Positions 6,584 to 15,616 of a stretch of DNA of 38,030 nt are shown piece after piece. The first letter of the stretch is position 1. Each line of letters starts with the position of its first letter. The notes under the pieces are model-generated. The model was not told where the DNA came from and did no database searches. It saw nothing but the letters and a program-made list of their open reading frames with translations. Origin of the DNA: Lachnospiraceae bacterium (lineage in GTDB: Bacteria > Bacillota > Clostridia > Lachnospirales > Lachnospiraceae); contig JAFSIA010000025.1 of the NCBI GenBank assembly GCA_017440045.1, positions 1-38,030 of the forward strand, in the 5' to 3' direction. The position numbers were made by a program, and so were the translations under genes.

Positions 6584-8329
6584 TTACGCGTACTGACTAT
6601 TGTAAAGATTATAGTAAAATCCTTTATTATTCATAAGTTCCTTATGATTTCCCTGTTCTATTATATTTCCATCTCTCATAACAAGGATAACATCCGCCTC
6701 ACATATAGTAGATAATCTATGTGCTACTATAAAGCTTGTTCTTCCTTCCATAAGAGTGTCAAATGCCTTCTGAATACGTATTTCTGTACGTGTATCAATG
6801 CTCGATGTAGCCTCATCTAATATTAGCATTGGTGGCTCCATAAGCATAACTCTGGTTATGCATAAAAGCTGCTTTTGTCCCTGAGACAGACTTCCTCCAT
6901 CCTCACCTATCTGGGTATCATATCCCTTAGGAAGACGTTTTATAAAACTGTGGGCGTGTGCAGCCTTGGCTGCTGATATTATCTCATCATCAGTTGCATC
7001 CGGCTTACCCATTGCAATATTTTCCTTTATAGTTCCGGACTTAAGCCATGTATCCTGAAGAACCATACCAAAATTTTTTCTAAGACTTGCCCTTGTCATA
7101 TCCTTAATAGGAACACCGCTTACAAGTATCTGTCCGTCACTTACATCATAGAACCTCATCAAAAGATTGATAAGTGTAGTTTTTCCACATCCTGTCGGAC
7201 CAACTATAGCTATTCTCTGACCTGGTTTTACTGTCAAATTAAGGTTCTGTATAAGCTTTCTTTCCGGTACATATGAAAAAGATACATCCCTAAATTGTAC
7301 TGAACCATCTGCACTATCTAAAACCACTGCATCAGTCTTATCTTTAGCAACCGGTTCCTCATCTATAAGCTCCATAATTCTGCCAGCGCAGACAAATGAA
7401 TTTTGAAGCTCTGTTATAACGCCTGATATCTCATTAAAAGGCTTGGTATATTGATTTGCATAATTAAGTAAGCATGTCAAATCACCTACAGTTATTGAGC
7501 CGCCTATGGCTAATACTGCTCCAAGTATGGCGATTACTGCATATATAATATTGTTTACAAATCTTGTGGATGGGTTTGTAAGTGACGAAAAGAAAACAGC
7601 TCTCAAAGAATATTTTGCAAGCCTGTCATTTACCTCATCGAACTTATCTAAAACTCTTTCCTCCATTCCATAAGCCTGAACAACCTTCTGATTTCCAATC
7701 ATCTCGTCTATAAGTGCAGTCTGTACGCCTCTAGTCTCAGACTGAAGCTTAAACATATCATGCGTCTTTCCAGAAATAAACTTGGCAACAAAGATTGATA
7801 TAGGTGTTAAAATAACAACTACTGCAGCTATACCCAAATCAATGCTTATCATAAATCCAACTGTAGCAACAATAGTTATGACACCTGAAAACAGCTGTGT
7901 AAATCCCATCAACAGACCATCTGCAAGCTGGTCAGCATCAGCTATAACTCGGCTCACAGTATCTCCATATGGATGTGTATCTATATATTTAAGTGGCAAT
8001 TTTGAAATCTTAGAAAAAGCTGCATCTCTAATATCTTTTACAACACCATATGTTATTTTATTGTTACATGTATTCATAAACCACTGAGCTAGTGCTGCTA
8101 CCGCAGAACAAATGGCAATATTTTTAAGTATATCTAATATACCATCAAAATTCACAAAACCCTCTTTTATAATAAGGTCAACAGCATTACCTGTCAGTCT
8201 CGGAATATACAGCGATAAACAAACTGTAACTGCCGCAAAAATCAGTGACATAACCACATAAAACATATATTTTTTAATATATGGCATAAGCTTTTTAATT
8301 GTACTTTTCTTTCCAATATTCTTTCCCAT
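6584..8329 (-). CDS. ABC exporter subunit (TMD-NBD), partner with intact catalytic residues
   Basis: Half-transporter of about 581 aa: N-terminal six-helix exporter domain (about 20-310) and C-terminal nucleotide-binding domain. Walker A GPTGCGKTT, Walker B LILDEATSSID with catalytic Glu, and switch His in VAHRLSTI are intact, but the signature is LSQGQ instead of LSGGQ. The ATG at 8329 follows AGAGGTG with good spacing; the longer frame starting at 8350 overlaps the preceding ABC gene. Together with that gene it should form a heterodimer of the LmrCD/TM287-288 or BmrCD type, exporting drugs, lipids or peptides; the substrate cannot be read from sequence. Confidence 0.92.
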   Translation of the reverse strand: MGKNIGKKSTIKKLMPYIKKYMFYVVMSLIFAAVTVCLSLYIPRLTGNAVDLIIKEGFVNFDGILDILKNIAICSAVAALAQWFMNTCNNKITYGVVKDIRDAAFSKISKLPLKYIDTHPYGDTVSRVIADADQLADGLLMGFTQLFSGVITIVATVGFMISIDLGIAAVVVILTPISIFVAKFISGKTHDMFKLQSETRGVQTALIDEMIGNQKVVQAYGMEERVLDKFDEVNDRLAKYSLRAVFFSSLTNPSTRFVNNIIYAVIAILGAVLAIGGSITVGDLTCLLNYANQYTKPFNEISGVITELQNSFVCAGRIMELIDEEPVAKDKTDAVVLDSADGSVQFRDVSFSYVPERKLIQNLNLTVKPGQRIAIVGPTGCGKTTLINLLMRFYDVSDGQILVSGVPIKDMTRASLRKNFGMVLQDTWLKSGTIKENIAMGKPDATDDEIISAAKAAHAHSFIKRLPKGYDTQIGEDGGSLSQGQKQLLCITRVMLMEPPMLILDEATSSIDTRTEIRIQKAFDTLMEGRTSFIVAHRLSTICEADVILVMRDGNIIEQGNHKELMNNKGFYYNLYNSQYA

Positions 8330-8339
8330 TATGACACCT

Positions 8340-10076
8340 CTAATTTGCACTGTTCTGTGACATATATATTTCTTTATATACCTGATTGCTCTCTAAAAGC
8401 TCATCATGAGTTCCAATACCTGCCACCATACCATCATCAAGCACCACTATCTTATCTGCATGCATTATTGCTGACGCTCTCTGAGAAACTATTACAACTG
8501 TTGTCTCTTTTTCACCATTCATATTTTTTATTGCCGCTCTAAGCTTTGAATCTGTGGCAAAATCTAATGCTGATGAGCTATCGTCAAGGATTAAAATGTC
8601 CGGCTTTCTTATAACAGCTCTGGCTATAGTAAGTCGCTGCTTCTGTCCCCCTGACAAATTTTTTCCGCCCTGCTCCACAGGACTTTCTATTCCTTCTTCC
8701 TTCTTTTCAACAAACTCCTTTGACTGAGATATCTCAAGGGCTTCCATAATCTGAGCATCTGTTGCATCCTCATTACCCCAGAGTATGTTTTCCTTTATGG
8801 TACCCTTAAAGAGTATCGCTTTTTGAAGTACTATGCTTATCTTACTTCTAAGCTCCTTATAATTATAATCTCTGACATCTCTCCCGAATACTTTAACTGC
8901 ACCTGATGAAACATCATAAAATCTAGGTATCATCTGCACAAGTGTAGACTTACCTGAACCTGTTCCACCTATGACACCTATTGTCTCTCCTCTTTTCACC
9001 TTAAAGCTTACATCACTTAATGATTCCTCAGCGCCACCATCATATTTAAGTGATGCATGTTCAAACTCTATGGCATATGGACTATCTACGTTCTCACCGG
9101 TATCTGTAGCCAAAACATCCTTTAGCTCCATAGATGATGTTACATTAAATACGCCTTCTATTCTGTTTCCACATGCTACAGCCTTTGTCAGTGTAACTAT
9201 AAGGTTTGCCAGTTTAACAAGCTCTACAAGAATCTGCGACATATAGCTGACTAATGCAATAACATCACCTCTAGTTAATGAGCCATTGTCAACCTGCACT
9301 GCACCTGTCCATACAAGAATGATTGTAGCAATGTTTACCATAAGAAGAGTAACCGGATTCATAAGGGCCGATATACGACCAACTCCCACCTGCAATCTTA
9401 CAAGCTTATCTGTCCTGCTGTCATATTCTTCTATCTCATCTTTTTCTCTTCCAAATGCTCTAATAACTCTGGCACCTGTCAGATTCTCTCTCGTAACTCC
9501 AAGAACTCTATCCAGTGCAGCCTGAACCTTCTTGTACATTGGAATTGTATACAAAATAATAGCAAATACAACTATTAAAAGCAGTACAATAGTTACCACA
9601 AATATTAATGCAGCCTTAAAATCTATAGCAAATGCCATAATCATAGCACCAAAAACGATAAATGGTGACCTTAAGAATAATCTTAAGAACATATTAACAC
9701 CTGACTGTACCTGATTGACATCACTTGTCATTCTGGTAATAAGTGTTGATGTTCCAATCTTATCCAGCTCTGTAAATGACAGACTCTCAATATGCTTAAA
9801 CAAATTATGACGAAGCTTAGTCGCCACACCTACTGCTGCTCTCGCTGAAAAATACTGAGCTGTTATGGAACATGTTAAACCGATTGCTGCCAATGCCACA
9901 AGCACCAGCCCCATCTTTACCACAAATCCTTTGTCACCATCCACAATTCCCACATCTGTAATGTAGGCAATTACAAGAGGTACACACAGTTCAAAACAGG
10001 CCTCCAGCATCTTAAAAAGGGGTGCCAATACTGTCTCCTTTTTATAATTCTTCATATATGACCAAATCTGTTTCAT
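8340..10076 (-). CDS. ABC exporter subunit (TMD-NBD), degenerate ATP-site partner
   Basis: Half-transporter of 578 aa, with exporter transmembrane domain (about 15-300) and NBD. Walker A GGTGSGKSTL and signature LSGGQKQRL are canonical, but the Walker B is LILDDSSSALD (catalytic Glu replaced by Asp) and the switch His is Gln in VSQRASAI. Such changes mark the non-hydrolysing member of heterodimeric exporters. Its degenerate Walker/switch residues would face the degenerate LSQGQ signature of the downstream partner, giving one weak and one active ATP site. TAGGAG precedes the ATG. The next gene begins 10 nt beyond the stop, so the two are cotranscribed. The MocR gene upstream is in the same direction, 98 nt away. 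Confidence 0.92.
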   Translation of the reverse strand: MKQIWSYMKNYKKETVLAPLFKMLEACFELCVPLVIAYITDVGIVDGDKGFVVKMGLVLVALAAIGLTCSITAQYFSARAAVGVATKLRHNLFKHIESLSFTELDKIGTSTLITRMTSDVNQVQSGVNMFLRLFLRSPFIVFGAMIMAFAIDFKAALIFVVTIVLLLIVVFAIILYTIPMYKKVQAALDRVLGVTRENLTGARVIRAFGREKDEIEEYDSRTDKLVRLQVGVGRISALMNPVTLLMVNIATIILVWTGAVQVDNGSLTRGDVIALVSYMSQILVELVKLANLIVTLTKAVACGNRIEGVFNVTSSMELKDVLATDTGENVDSPYAIEFEHASLKYDGGAEESLSDVSFKVKRGETIGVIGGTGSGKSTLVQMIPRFYDVSSGAVKVFGRDVRDYNYKELRSKISIVLQKAILFKGTIKENILWGNEDATDAQIMEALEISQSKEFVEKKEEGIESPVEQGGKNLSGGQKQRLTIARAVIRKPDILILDDSSSALDFATDSKLRAAIKNMNGEKETTVVIVSQRASAIMHADKIVVLDDGMVAGIGTHDELLESNQVYKEIYMSQNSAN

Positions 10077-10174
10077 ATCCTAATACTCCTATAAGGTTCA
10101 TATTTCATGGTTCTTTACGAATCTATAAATTTATAACATAAATCTCAGATGGATTATACACCACCCCTAATTAT

Positions 10175-11269
10175 TTATCTACATTCTTTTCTCATTTTTC
10201 GTCTGACACGATTAATATGACGCTCAAAGTCTCCACTGTTAATCAGCTCTGCTAAAACATATTGCTCAAATGTGGGAACCGTGCAGGAATAAAACCCTAA
10301 TTTCTCTTGAAATGTTTTTACAAGACATTTTGGAATAACCATATATCCTATACGCAGTGCCGGTGAAATAGTCTTCGAAAATGTATTAAGGTATACGACA
10401 TTATCATGTTCAGATAAAGCGAATAATGTCTCTTCCGGCTTTGTTGAAATTGAAAACTCTGATTCAAAATCGTCTTCCACTATGTATCTATTGTCACTAT
10501 TCGACCAGCGAATGTACTCATGACGTTTGGATGCAGAAGCTGTGACACCTGTTGGAAAGCTTCTGTATGGCGTTGTGTGCAAAATACTTGCATTTGTATT
10601 TAATAATGCTTCACTATCTATTCCATTATGTGTGAGCGGAAGCATTTCATAGCTGACATCCGAAGCTTTATACACCTGCTCGATTTTCTTATAAGCCGGT
10701 GACTCTATTGCAAATACCTGCTCTCTACCAAATAATTCCACAATTAGACCATATAAATATTCAGCTCCTGAACCGATAATTATTTGCTCCACATCTGCAT
10801 ATATTCCTCTGTTTCTCTCAAGATAAGTCTTTATAGCAACACGCAGCTCCATACATCCGGAATTAGGTGACTTTTCCATAACATCATCACCATAATCGCT
10901 TATAACCTTTCGCATAGTTTTCGCAAGTACTGAAAAGGGAAACTGTGGGTATGAATGTTCATTATGACTTATTATTTGCTTGTGAAAATTATATTTGTCA
11001 TTCTCCACAGGCACAGCAAACCCATCATCTGCACGAAAAACAACAAAATAACCGCTTCTTTCACGTGCTTCAACATATCCCTCATCACATAAAAGCTCGT
11101 ATGCATGTTCCACCGTCACCGTGCTAATACCTAACTCCTCTGACACAATTCTTTTGGAAGGCAGCTTGCTGTTGTATGTATATACCTTTCTGACAATATC
11201 CTCACGAATGTATTTATATAGCTGTAAATACGCAGGTGTTCTCTCATTTTTATTAATCTTGTATTTCAT
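10175..11269 (-). CDS. MocR/PdxR-type GntR regulator with short aminotransferase domain
   Basis: 364 aa: GntR winged helix (about 8-76; SKLPSKRIVSEELGISTVTVEHAYELL, with GYVEARERSGYFV wing) followed by a class I aminotransferase fold. The PLP lysine is present (TFSKTISPALRIGY, Lys299), as are IVEDDFESEF and SPNSGCMELR. Relatives are usually about 450-490 aa; this one stops after HINRVRRKMRKECR, missing roughly the last 90-100 residues of the small aminotransferase subdomain. No continuation is visible in another frame. Its only Shine-Dalgarno candidate (AGGAGA) is about 15 nt before the ATG. It is divergent from an ECF S component, which suggests control of vitamin B6 uptake; this is inference. 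Confidence 0.85.
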   Translation of the reverse strand: MKYKINKNERTPAYLQLYKYIREDIVRKVYTYNSKLPSKRIVSEELGISTVTVEHAYELLCDEGYVEARERSGYFVVFRADDGFAVPVENDKYNFHKQIISHNEHSYPQFPFSVLAKTMRKVISDYGDDVMEKSPNSGCMELRVAIKTYLERNRGIYADVEQIIIGSGAEYLYGLIVELFGREQVFAIESPAYKKIEQVYKASDVSYEMLPLTHNGIDSEALLNTNASILHTTPYRSFPTGVTASASKRHEYIRWSNSDNRYIVEDDFESEFSISTKPEETLFALSEHDNVVYLNTFSKTISPALRIGYMVIPKCLVKTFQEKLGFYSCTVPTFEQYVLAELINSGDFERHINRVRRKMRKECR

Positions 11270-11300
11270 CTGGTTATATATTTTTCTCCTAATCTGACTA

Positions 11301-11328
11301 TTTCAATATCACCAGTCTATTGTATACT
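11301..11328 (+). promoter_or_regulatory. Candidate promoter of the ECF S-component gene
   Basis: TTTCAA (11301-11306), 16-nt spacer, TATACT (11323-11328) on the plus strand, about 30 nt before the start codon. Two related words, TGACTATT and AGTCTATT, lie at about 11295 and 11314; MocR proteins often bind direct repeats, but the match is too short to be sure. Confidence 0.4.
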
Positions 11329-11358
11329 ATCTTCATTCCAAAAACAAGGAGGATACAT

Positions 11359-11877
11359 ATGAATAAAAAAAGAACTAAACAACAGGATATGACCATACGA
11401 GTGTGTATTACAGCTATTTTTATGGCTCTAAACGTAGCATTAAGTTCCTTTGGAGTACCAGTACCTGGTGGACACTTATATATGAATGACATTGTAATCT
11501 GCACTGCCTCTATTATACTAGACCCATTTTCAGCATTTATGGTCGGTGGTGTAGGCTCATTTTTAGGAGATTTTCTCTTTTATCCACTTCCAATGTTTGT
11601 ATCCCTGGCAACACATGGATTACAGGCTGTAGTTATTTCGATTTTTTCTCACTATGTTATGAAAAAACGACCTGTACTTTCCTCATGTATCGGTGTAACT
11701 ATTGGTGCCATTATAATGGTTGTTGGATATTCTTTAGGTAGAGCATTTATCTACAGCACACCAGAATATGCCATCCTTAAGCTGCCATTCCAAATATTGC
11801 AGGCTACTGTAGGCGCAATTCTCGGTATGATTATCTGCTGGAGATTCAAACTTCGCAAGCTTATCAACATAAAATAA
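11359..11877 (+). CDS. ECF transporter S component, probable B-vitamin substrate-binding membrane protein
   Basis: 172-residue membrane protein with about five or six hydrophobic segments and the S-component hallmark glycine/acid region GGVGSFLGDFLFYPLPM. The N-terminus (MNKKRTKQQDMTIRVCITAIFMALNVALSSF) is typical of the Pfam PF07155-like S-component families (HmpT, PdxU types). S components bind a vitamin and dock onto a shared EcfAAT module, which is not in this window. I start at 11359, where AAGGAGG is 6 nt upstream, not at the earlier 11320 ATG. The divergent MocR/PdxR-like gene points to pyridoxine or a related compound, but thiamine precursors or riboflavin remain possible. Confidence 0.8.
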   Translation: MNKKRTKQQDMTIRVCITAIFMALNVALSSFGVPVPGGHLYMNDIVICTASIILDPFSAFMVGGVGSFLGDFLFYPLPMFVSLATHGLQAVVISIFSHYVMKKRPVLSSCIGVTIGAIIMVVGYSLGRAFIYSTPEYAILKLPFQILQATVGAILGMIICWRFKLRKLINIK

Positions 11878-11884
11878 TATGTAT

Positions 11885-11919
11885 AAACGGACCTGTAACA
11901 TTTAATTACAGGTCCGTTT
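11885..11919. terminator. Bidirectional terminator between ECF S component and AEC carrier
   Basis: AAACGGACCTGTAA and TTACAGGTCCGTTT form a perfect 14-bp stem with a 7-nt loop between two convergent genes. T-rich stretches lie on both sides (GTTTGTGTTTAT on plus, GTTTATACATATTATTTT on minus). Confidence 0.85.
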
Positions 11920-11923
11920 GTGT

Positions 11924-12877
11924 TTATATCCATCCCATATTTTTCATAAAGAATACCCAAAATGTGACTGTAAACGCTGATAACAAAGTGGTCAATGCCA
12001 CGATGCTGGCAGTGAGTGTTCCTTCATGTCCCATATTCTTTGCCATAATAAAGCAGCTTGGCGTAGTTGGCGCTCCTAGCATTATAAGAACTGCTGCCAT
12101 CTCCGCTGTTCCAAAGCCCATTTTAGCTGCCACAGGCAAAAATACCAACGGTTGTACAACCAACTTAATAAGTGTTGCTGTAATAGTTGGTGAAAGCATT
12201 TTAATAGCCGCCTTACCCTTAAAGCTCGCACCTATACATAAAAGTGCAAGTGGGGTTGTAAGACTTGCAATGCTGTCTAAGGTTTTGTTTATAATAGGCG
12301 GAAAATCCAATTCAAAGAGCGAGAATAATAGTCCTGCAAACAAACTTAATATAATAGGATTTGTGCACACACCTTTCACTGCCTGCTTAAACAAGTTCTT
12401 TAAATCTCTATCTTCGTTTTTTCTATTTTCAACAGCCAATATAATAACTGCAAATATGTTATAAAGTGGTACTGCACCAACTATCATTATAGGCCCCATA
12501 CCAGTGTCTCCTGCCACATTGGCAATGAGGGCTATTCCAAGAACCGCCGCACTACCTCTGTAGGAACCCTGAACAAATTCGCCTATAATAGACTTATCCT
12601 TTATAAATATTCTTCCAACTATCCATGTAATAAGAATACATACAAGCGTAACCACAAAACAGTATAATACATACTTTCCATCGAAATTTTCTTTTATATT
12701 GCAGTCCTTCATATCAAGAAAGAGAAGACAAACAAGTGTGACATTGAAGTTAAGCTTATTTGAAACTTTTACAAACTCGTCACTTATGGCTCCTCTATTC
12801 TTTAAAAACCACCCCACCACCATAACCAAAAATAATGGCATTGTGGCGTTAAGACTAAAAATAAGATTATCTAACAT
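11924..12877 (-). CDS. AEC-family (auxin efflux carrier-like) transporter
   Basis: 317-residue integral membrane protein with about ten hydrophobic segments in two halves, the pattern of the AEC family (PF03547). Recognisable parts are the start NLIFSLNATMPLFLVMVVGWFLKNRGAI, the middle GSYRGSAAVLGIALI, and the C-terminal half ILSLFAGLLFSL...LALLCIGASF...LGAPTTPSCFIMA. Bacterial members are thought to carry small carboxylates such as malate or malonate; the substrate here is unknown. TTGAGGAT precedes the ATG. It lies 78 nt downstream of thrS, with a hairpin between. Confidence 0.85.
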   Translation of the reverse strand: MLDNLIFSLNATMPLFLVMVVGWFLKNRGAISDEFVKVSNKLNFNVTLVCLLFLDMKDCNIKENFDGKYVLYCFVVTLVCILITWIVGRIFIKDKSIIGEFVQGSYRGSAAVLGIALIANVAGDTGMGPIMIVGAVPLYNIFAVIILAVENRKNEDRDLKNLFKQAVKGVCTNPIILSLFAGLLFSLFELDFPPIINKTLDSIASLTTPLALLCIGASFKGKAAIKMLSPTITATLIKLVVQPLVFLPVAAKMGFGTAEMAAVLIMLGAPTTPSCFIMAKNMGHEGTLTASIVALTTLLSAFTVTFWVFFMKNMGWI

Positions 12878-12908
12878 AGATTTACATCCTCAACCAGAAT
12901 ATATTTAT

Positions 12909-12936
12909 GGAGAAACTAGCTTTCGCTAATTTCTCC
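12909..12936. terminator. Hairpin after thrS
   Basis: GGAGAAA..TAGC and GCTA..TTTCTCC pair; on the minus strand the loop is GAAA and all stem positions pair (one G-U), but only ATAAATATATT follows. On the plus strand the hairpin is followed by TTTTTC. Probable thrS transcript end or processing hairpin; orientation as a true terminator is uncertain. Confidence 0.55.
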
Positions 12937-12955
12937 TTTTTCTGTTACTAAATAT

Positions 12956-14926
12956 TTAGTTCTTATTACCTTCAGACTCTTCAACCTGAATCTCACGTAT
13001 CTCTTTCTTTCTGATTTCCTTGCAGATATCATCGATAAATACTTCAAGATCCTTCTGTCCTTCATCACCAAGGTAACGGCTTCTTACAGATACCTTTCCT
13101 TCTTCCTCTTCCTTCTGTCCAACAACGAGGAGATATGGAACTCTCTTAAGACGTGCATCTCTAATCTTGAAACCAATCTTCTCTGAACGATTGTCTACTG
13201 TACAACGAATGCCATTGTCCTTAAGCTCTGCCTCTACCTTTGCTGCATAGTCAGCATACTTCTCTGAGATAGGAAGCACACGTACCTGCTCAGCACAAAG
13301 CCATGTTGGGAACAAGCCTGCATAGTGCTCAATAAGCCATGCAAGTGTTCTCTCGTAGCAACCCATTGATGTTCTATGGATAATATAAGGTCTAACCTTA
13401 TCTCCGTTCTGATCAATATAATACATATCAAACTGCTCTGCAAGAAGTGCATCCCACTGGATTGTAATCATTGTATCTTCCTTGCCGTATACATTCTTGG
13501 CATTGATATCAACCTTTGGTCCGTAGAAGGCAGCCTCACCTACATCCTCTGTAAATGGAATGTTAAGCTCATTTAAGATATCTCTAATATGCTGTTCTGT
13601 CTCTTCCCAAACCTCTGGCTCACCAATGTATTTAGCCTTATTATCTGGGTCCCACTTTGAAAGATGATATGTCACATCGCTCTCTACTCCAAGTGTCTCT
13701 AAGCAGTATTTTGCAAGAGCAAGACAACCCTTGAACTCATCTACCATCTGATCTGGACGAACAATTAAATGTCCTTCTGAGATTGTAAACTGACGAACTC
13801 TTGTGAGACCGTGCATCTCACCTGAATCCTCATTTCTAAAAAGTGTAGATGTCTCACCATATCTTAATGGAAGGTCTCTGTAGCTCTTCTGACTATTCTT
13901 ATATACATAATACTGGAATGGACATGTCATAGGTCTTAAAGCGTAAACCTCGTCATCCTTCTCCTCATCACCCAGAACAAACATACCATCCTTATAATGA
14001 TCCCAGTGACCTGAAATCTTGTAAAGGTCAGACTTTGCCATAAGAGGTGTCTTTGTTCTGACATATCCTCTCTTTGTCTCCTCGTCTTCAATCCATCTTT
14101 GAAGCTCCTGAAGCATTATTACACCGTTTGGCATAAGAAGTGGAAGACCCTGTCCGATTACATCTACAGTTGTAAATATCTCCATCTCTCTACCAAGCTT
14201 GTTGTGGTCTCTCTTCTTGATATCCTCAAGATGCTCAAGATAAGCTGCAAGCTCATCCTTCTTTGTATAAGCTGTACCATAAATTCTTGCAAGCATCTGA
14301 TTCTCTGACTTACCTCTCCAGTAAGCTCCTGAAGATGAGATAAGCTTAAATGCCTTAATAGCACCTGTCTTCATAAGATGAGGACCTGCACAAAGGTCTA
14401 CGAAGTCGCCCTGGCTATAGAATGATATAATTGCGTCCTCTGGAAGGTCACGAATAAGCTCCACCTTGTATGGCTCTCCTTTCTCTTCCATAAACTTAAT
14501 AGCCTCTTCTCTAGGCATTGTAAATCTCTCGATTGCTGCATTTTCCTTGATAACCTTCTTCATCTCTGCCTCAATCTTATCAAGGTCTTCTCTTGAGAAT
14601 GACTCATGCTCAAAATCATAGTAAAAACCTGTATCTATAGAAGGTCCGATAGCAAGCTTTGCATCTGGATAAAGTCTCTTAACTGCCTCTGCGAGAACAT
14701 GTGAACATGTATGTCTGTAAGCCGCCTTTCCAGCCTCATCATTAAATGTGAGAATGCTAAGTGTAGAATCCTCCTCTATAACTGTTCTAAGGTCGACAAC
14801 CTCTCCGTTAACCTCTCCTGCACAAGCGGCTCTTCCTAATCCCTCACTAATGTCATTTGCTATATCAATAACCGACATTGCCTGTGCGTATTCCTTTACT
14901 GAACCATCCTTTAATGTAATCTTCAT
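12956..14926 (-). CDS. thrS: Threonyl-tRNA synthetase
   Basis: Charges tRNA-Thr with threonine. 656 aa with the usual layout: TGS domain (about 1-60, MKITLKDGSVKEYA), editing domain with HTCSH (72-76) and DLCAGPHL, catalytic class II core with MTCPFQYYVYKNS, RYGETSTLFRNEDSGEMHGLTRVRQF (motif 2 and zinc ligands), and IIHRTSMGCYERTLAWLIEHY (motif 3), then the anticodon-binding domain (LPISEKYADYA). The gene follows the GNAT gene by 37 nt, and a threonine-specific T-box leader lies upstream of both, so expression should rise when tRNA-Thr is uncharged. Confidence 0.98.
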   Translation of the reverse strand: MKITLKDGSVKEYAQAMSVIDIANDISEGLGRAACAGEVNGEVVDLRTVIEEDSTLSILTFNDEAGKAAYRHTCSHVLAEAVKRLYPDAKLAIGPSIDTGFYYDFEHESFSREDLDKIEAEMKKVIKENAAIERFTMPREEAIKFMEEKGEPYKVELIRDLPEDAIISFYSQGDFVDLCAGPHLMKTGAIKAFKLISSSGAYWRGKSENQMLARIYGTAYTKKDELAAYLEHLEDIKKRDHNKLGREMEIFTTVDVIGQGLPLLMPNGVIMLQELQRWIEDEETKRGYVRTKTPLMAKSDLYKISGHWDHYKDGMFVLGDEEKDDEVYALRPMTCPFQYYVYKNSQKSYRDLPLRYGETSTLFRNEDSGEMHGLTRVRQFTISEGHLIVRPDQMVDEFKGCLALAKYCLETLGVESDVTYHLSKWDPDNKAKYIGEPEVWEETEQHIRDILNELNIPFTEDVGEAAFYGPKVDINAKNVYGKEDTMITIQWDALLAEQFDMYYIDQNGDKVRPYIIHRTSMGCYERTLAWLIEHYAGLFPTWLCAEQVRVLPISEKYADYAAKVEAELKDNGIRCTVDNRSEKIGFKIRDARLKRVPYLLVVGQKEEEEGKVSVRSRYLGDEGQKDLEVFIDDICKEIRKKEIREIQVEESEGNKN

Positions 14927-14963
14927 TTTATTTACCTAACCTTTCATTTTGTTTATATATTAT

Positions 14964-15464
14964 TTAGAATGTTTTCTCCATAATGTAATCGTCCATGACG
15001 AATCCATTGCCGATATCGGCGACCTGTGTTCGTGCCTTAGCAAAGCCCATATGTTCATACACTTTAATGGTATGCTCATTATATTTATTTACTGTAAGCC
15101 ACACCATATTCAAACCTCGCTCCTTAGTCATATCAAAAAGCTTCTTTAAGGTTTTCCCCGCGTATCCCTTTCCTCTGTTCTCTTTTAAAAGATACAGCTT
15201 GCTGAGGAACATTTTATTGTCATCAGTTTCTTCATGAATACCCATATAGCCGCAAATCTTCTCTCCTGCCATAATAAAAAAATACTCATAGCCATCTTCC
15301 ATCTGCTTTTTCATAGCATCGTAGGACTGAAACTTTTCCACCATATAGTCAATCTGTTCATCGGATAAGATACATGGGAAAAATTCATGCCAAACTTCAT
15401 TGGCAACTAATGCAAGCTCTCTTATCTGATTGTCGTCTGTTATTCTTTTTAAACTAATATCCAT
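14964..15464 (-). CDS. GNAT-family N-acetyltransferase
   Basis: 166 aa with the GNAT fold: N-terminal IRELALVANEVWHEFFPC, beta4 region ICGYMGIHEETDD, the acetyl-CoA loop LKENRGKGYAGKTLKKLFD (R/Q-x-x-G-x-G/A type) and C-terminal HTIKVYEHMGFAK. Substrate unknown. Start ATG has GGGAGG 4-5 nt upstream. It is the first open frame after the thr T-box terminator and is 37 nt before thrS, so it is probably expressed only when the T-box antiterminates. A GNAT gene placed inside a thrS T-box unit is unusual. Confidence 0.88.
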   Translation of the reverse strand: MDISLKRITDDNQIRELALVANEVWHEFFPCILSDEQIDYMVEKFQSYDAMKKQMEDGYEYFFIMAGEKICGYMGIHEETDDNKMFLSKLYLLKENRGKGYAGKTLKKLFDMTKERGLNMVWLTVNKYNEHTIKVYEHMGFAKARTQVADIGNGFVMDDYIMEKTF

Positions 15465-15476
15465 AGTTCCTCCCTT

Positions 15477-15606
15477 CCGCCCTATTGGGCTTATTTCTAT
15501 CGGGCTAATTTCTCTCTTCTTTTTTTGTGATATACGAATTACTTCGCTCTACGAGCTCGCGTAATTCTACAGCTATTCGAAATCCGCCCTATCGGGCTAC
15601 TTTCTC
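15477..15606. repeat. Short palindromic repeats in the T-box to GNAT spacer
   Basis: Two related copies of CCGCCCTATYGGGCTNNTTTCT start at 15477 and 15584 on the plus strand, each containing the small palindrome GCCCTATYGGGC; a further ATCGGGCTAATTTCTC overlaps the first. Between them (about 15536-15567) lies a hairpin, GAATTAC..GCTC / GAGC..GTAATTC. No open frame is present. One copy ends directly before the GNAT Shine-Dalgarno sequence. Confidence 0.5.
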
Positions 15607-15616
15607 ATATCTGTTC

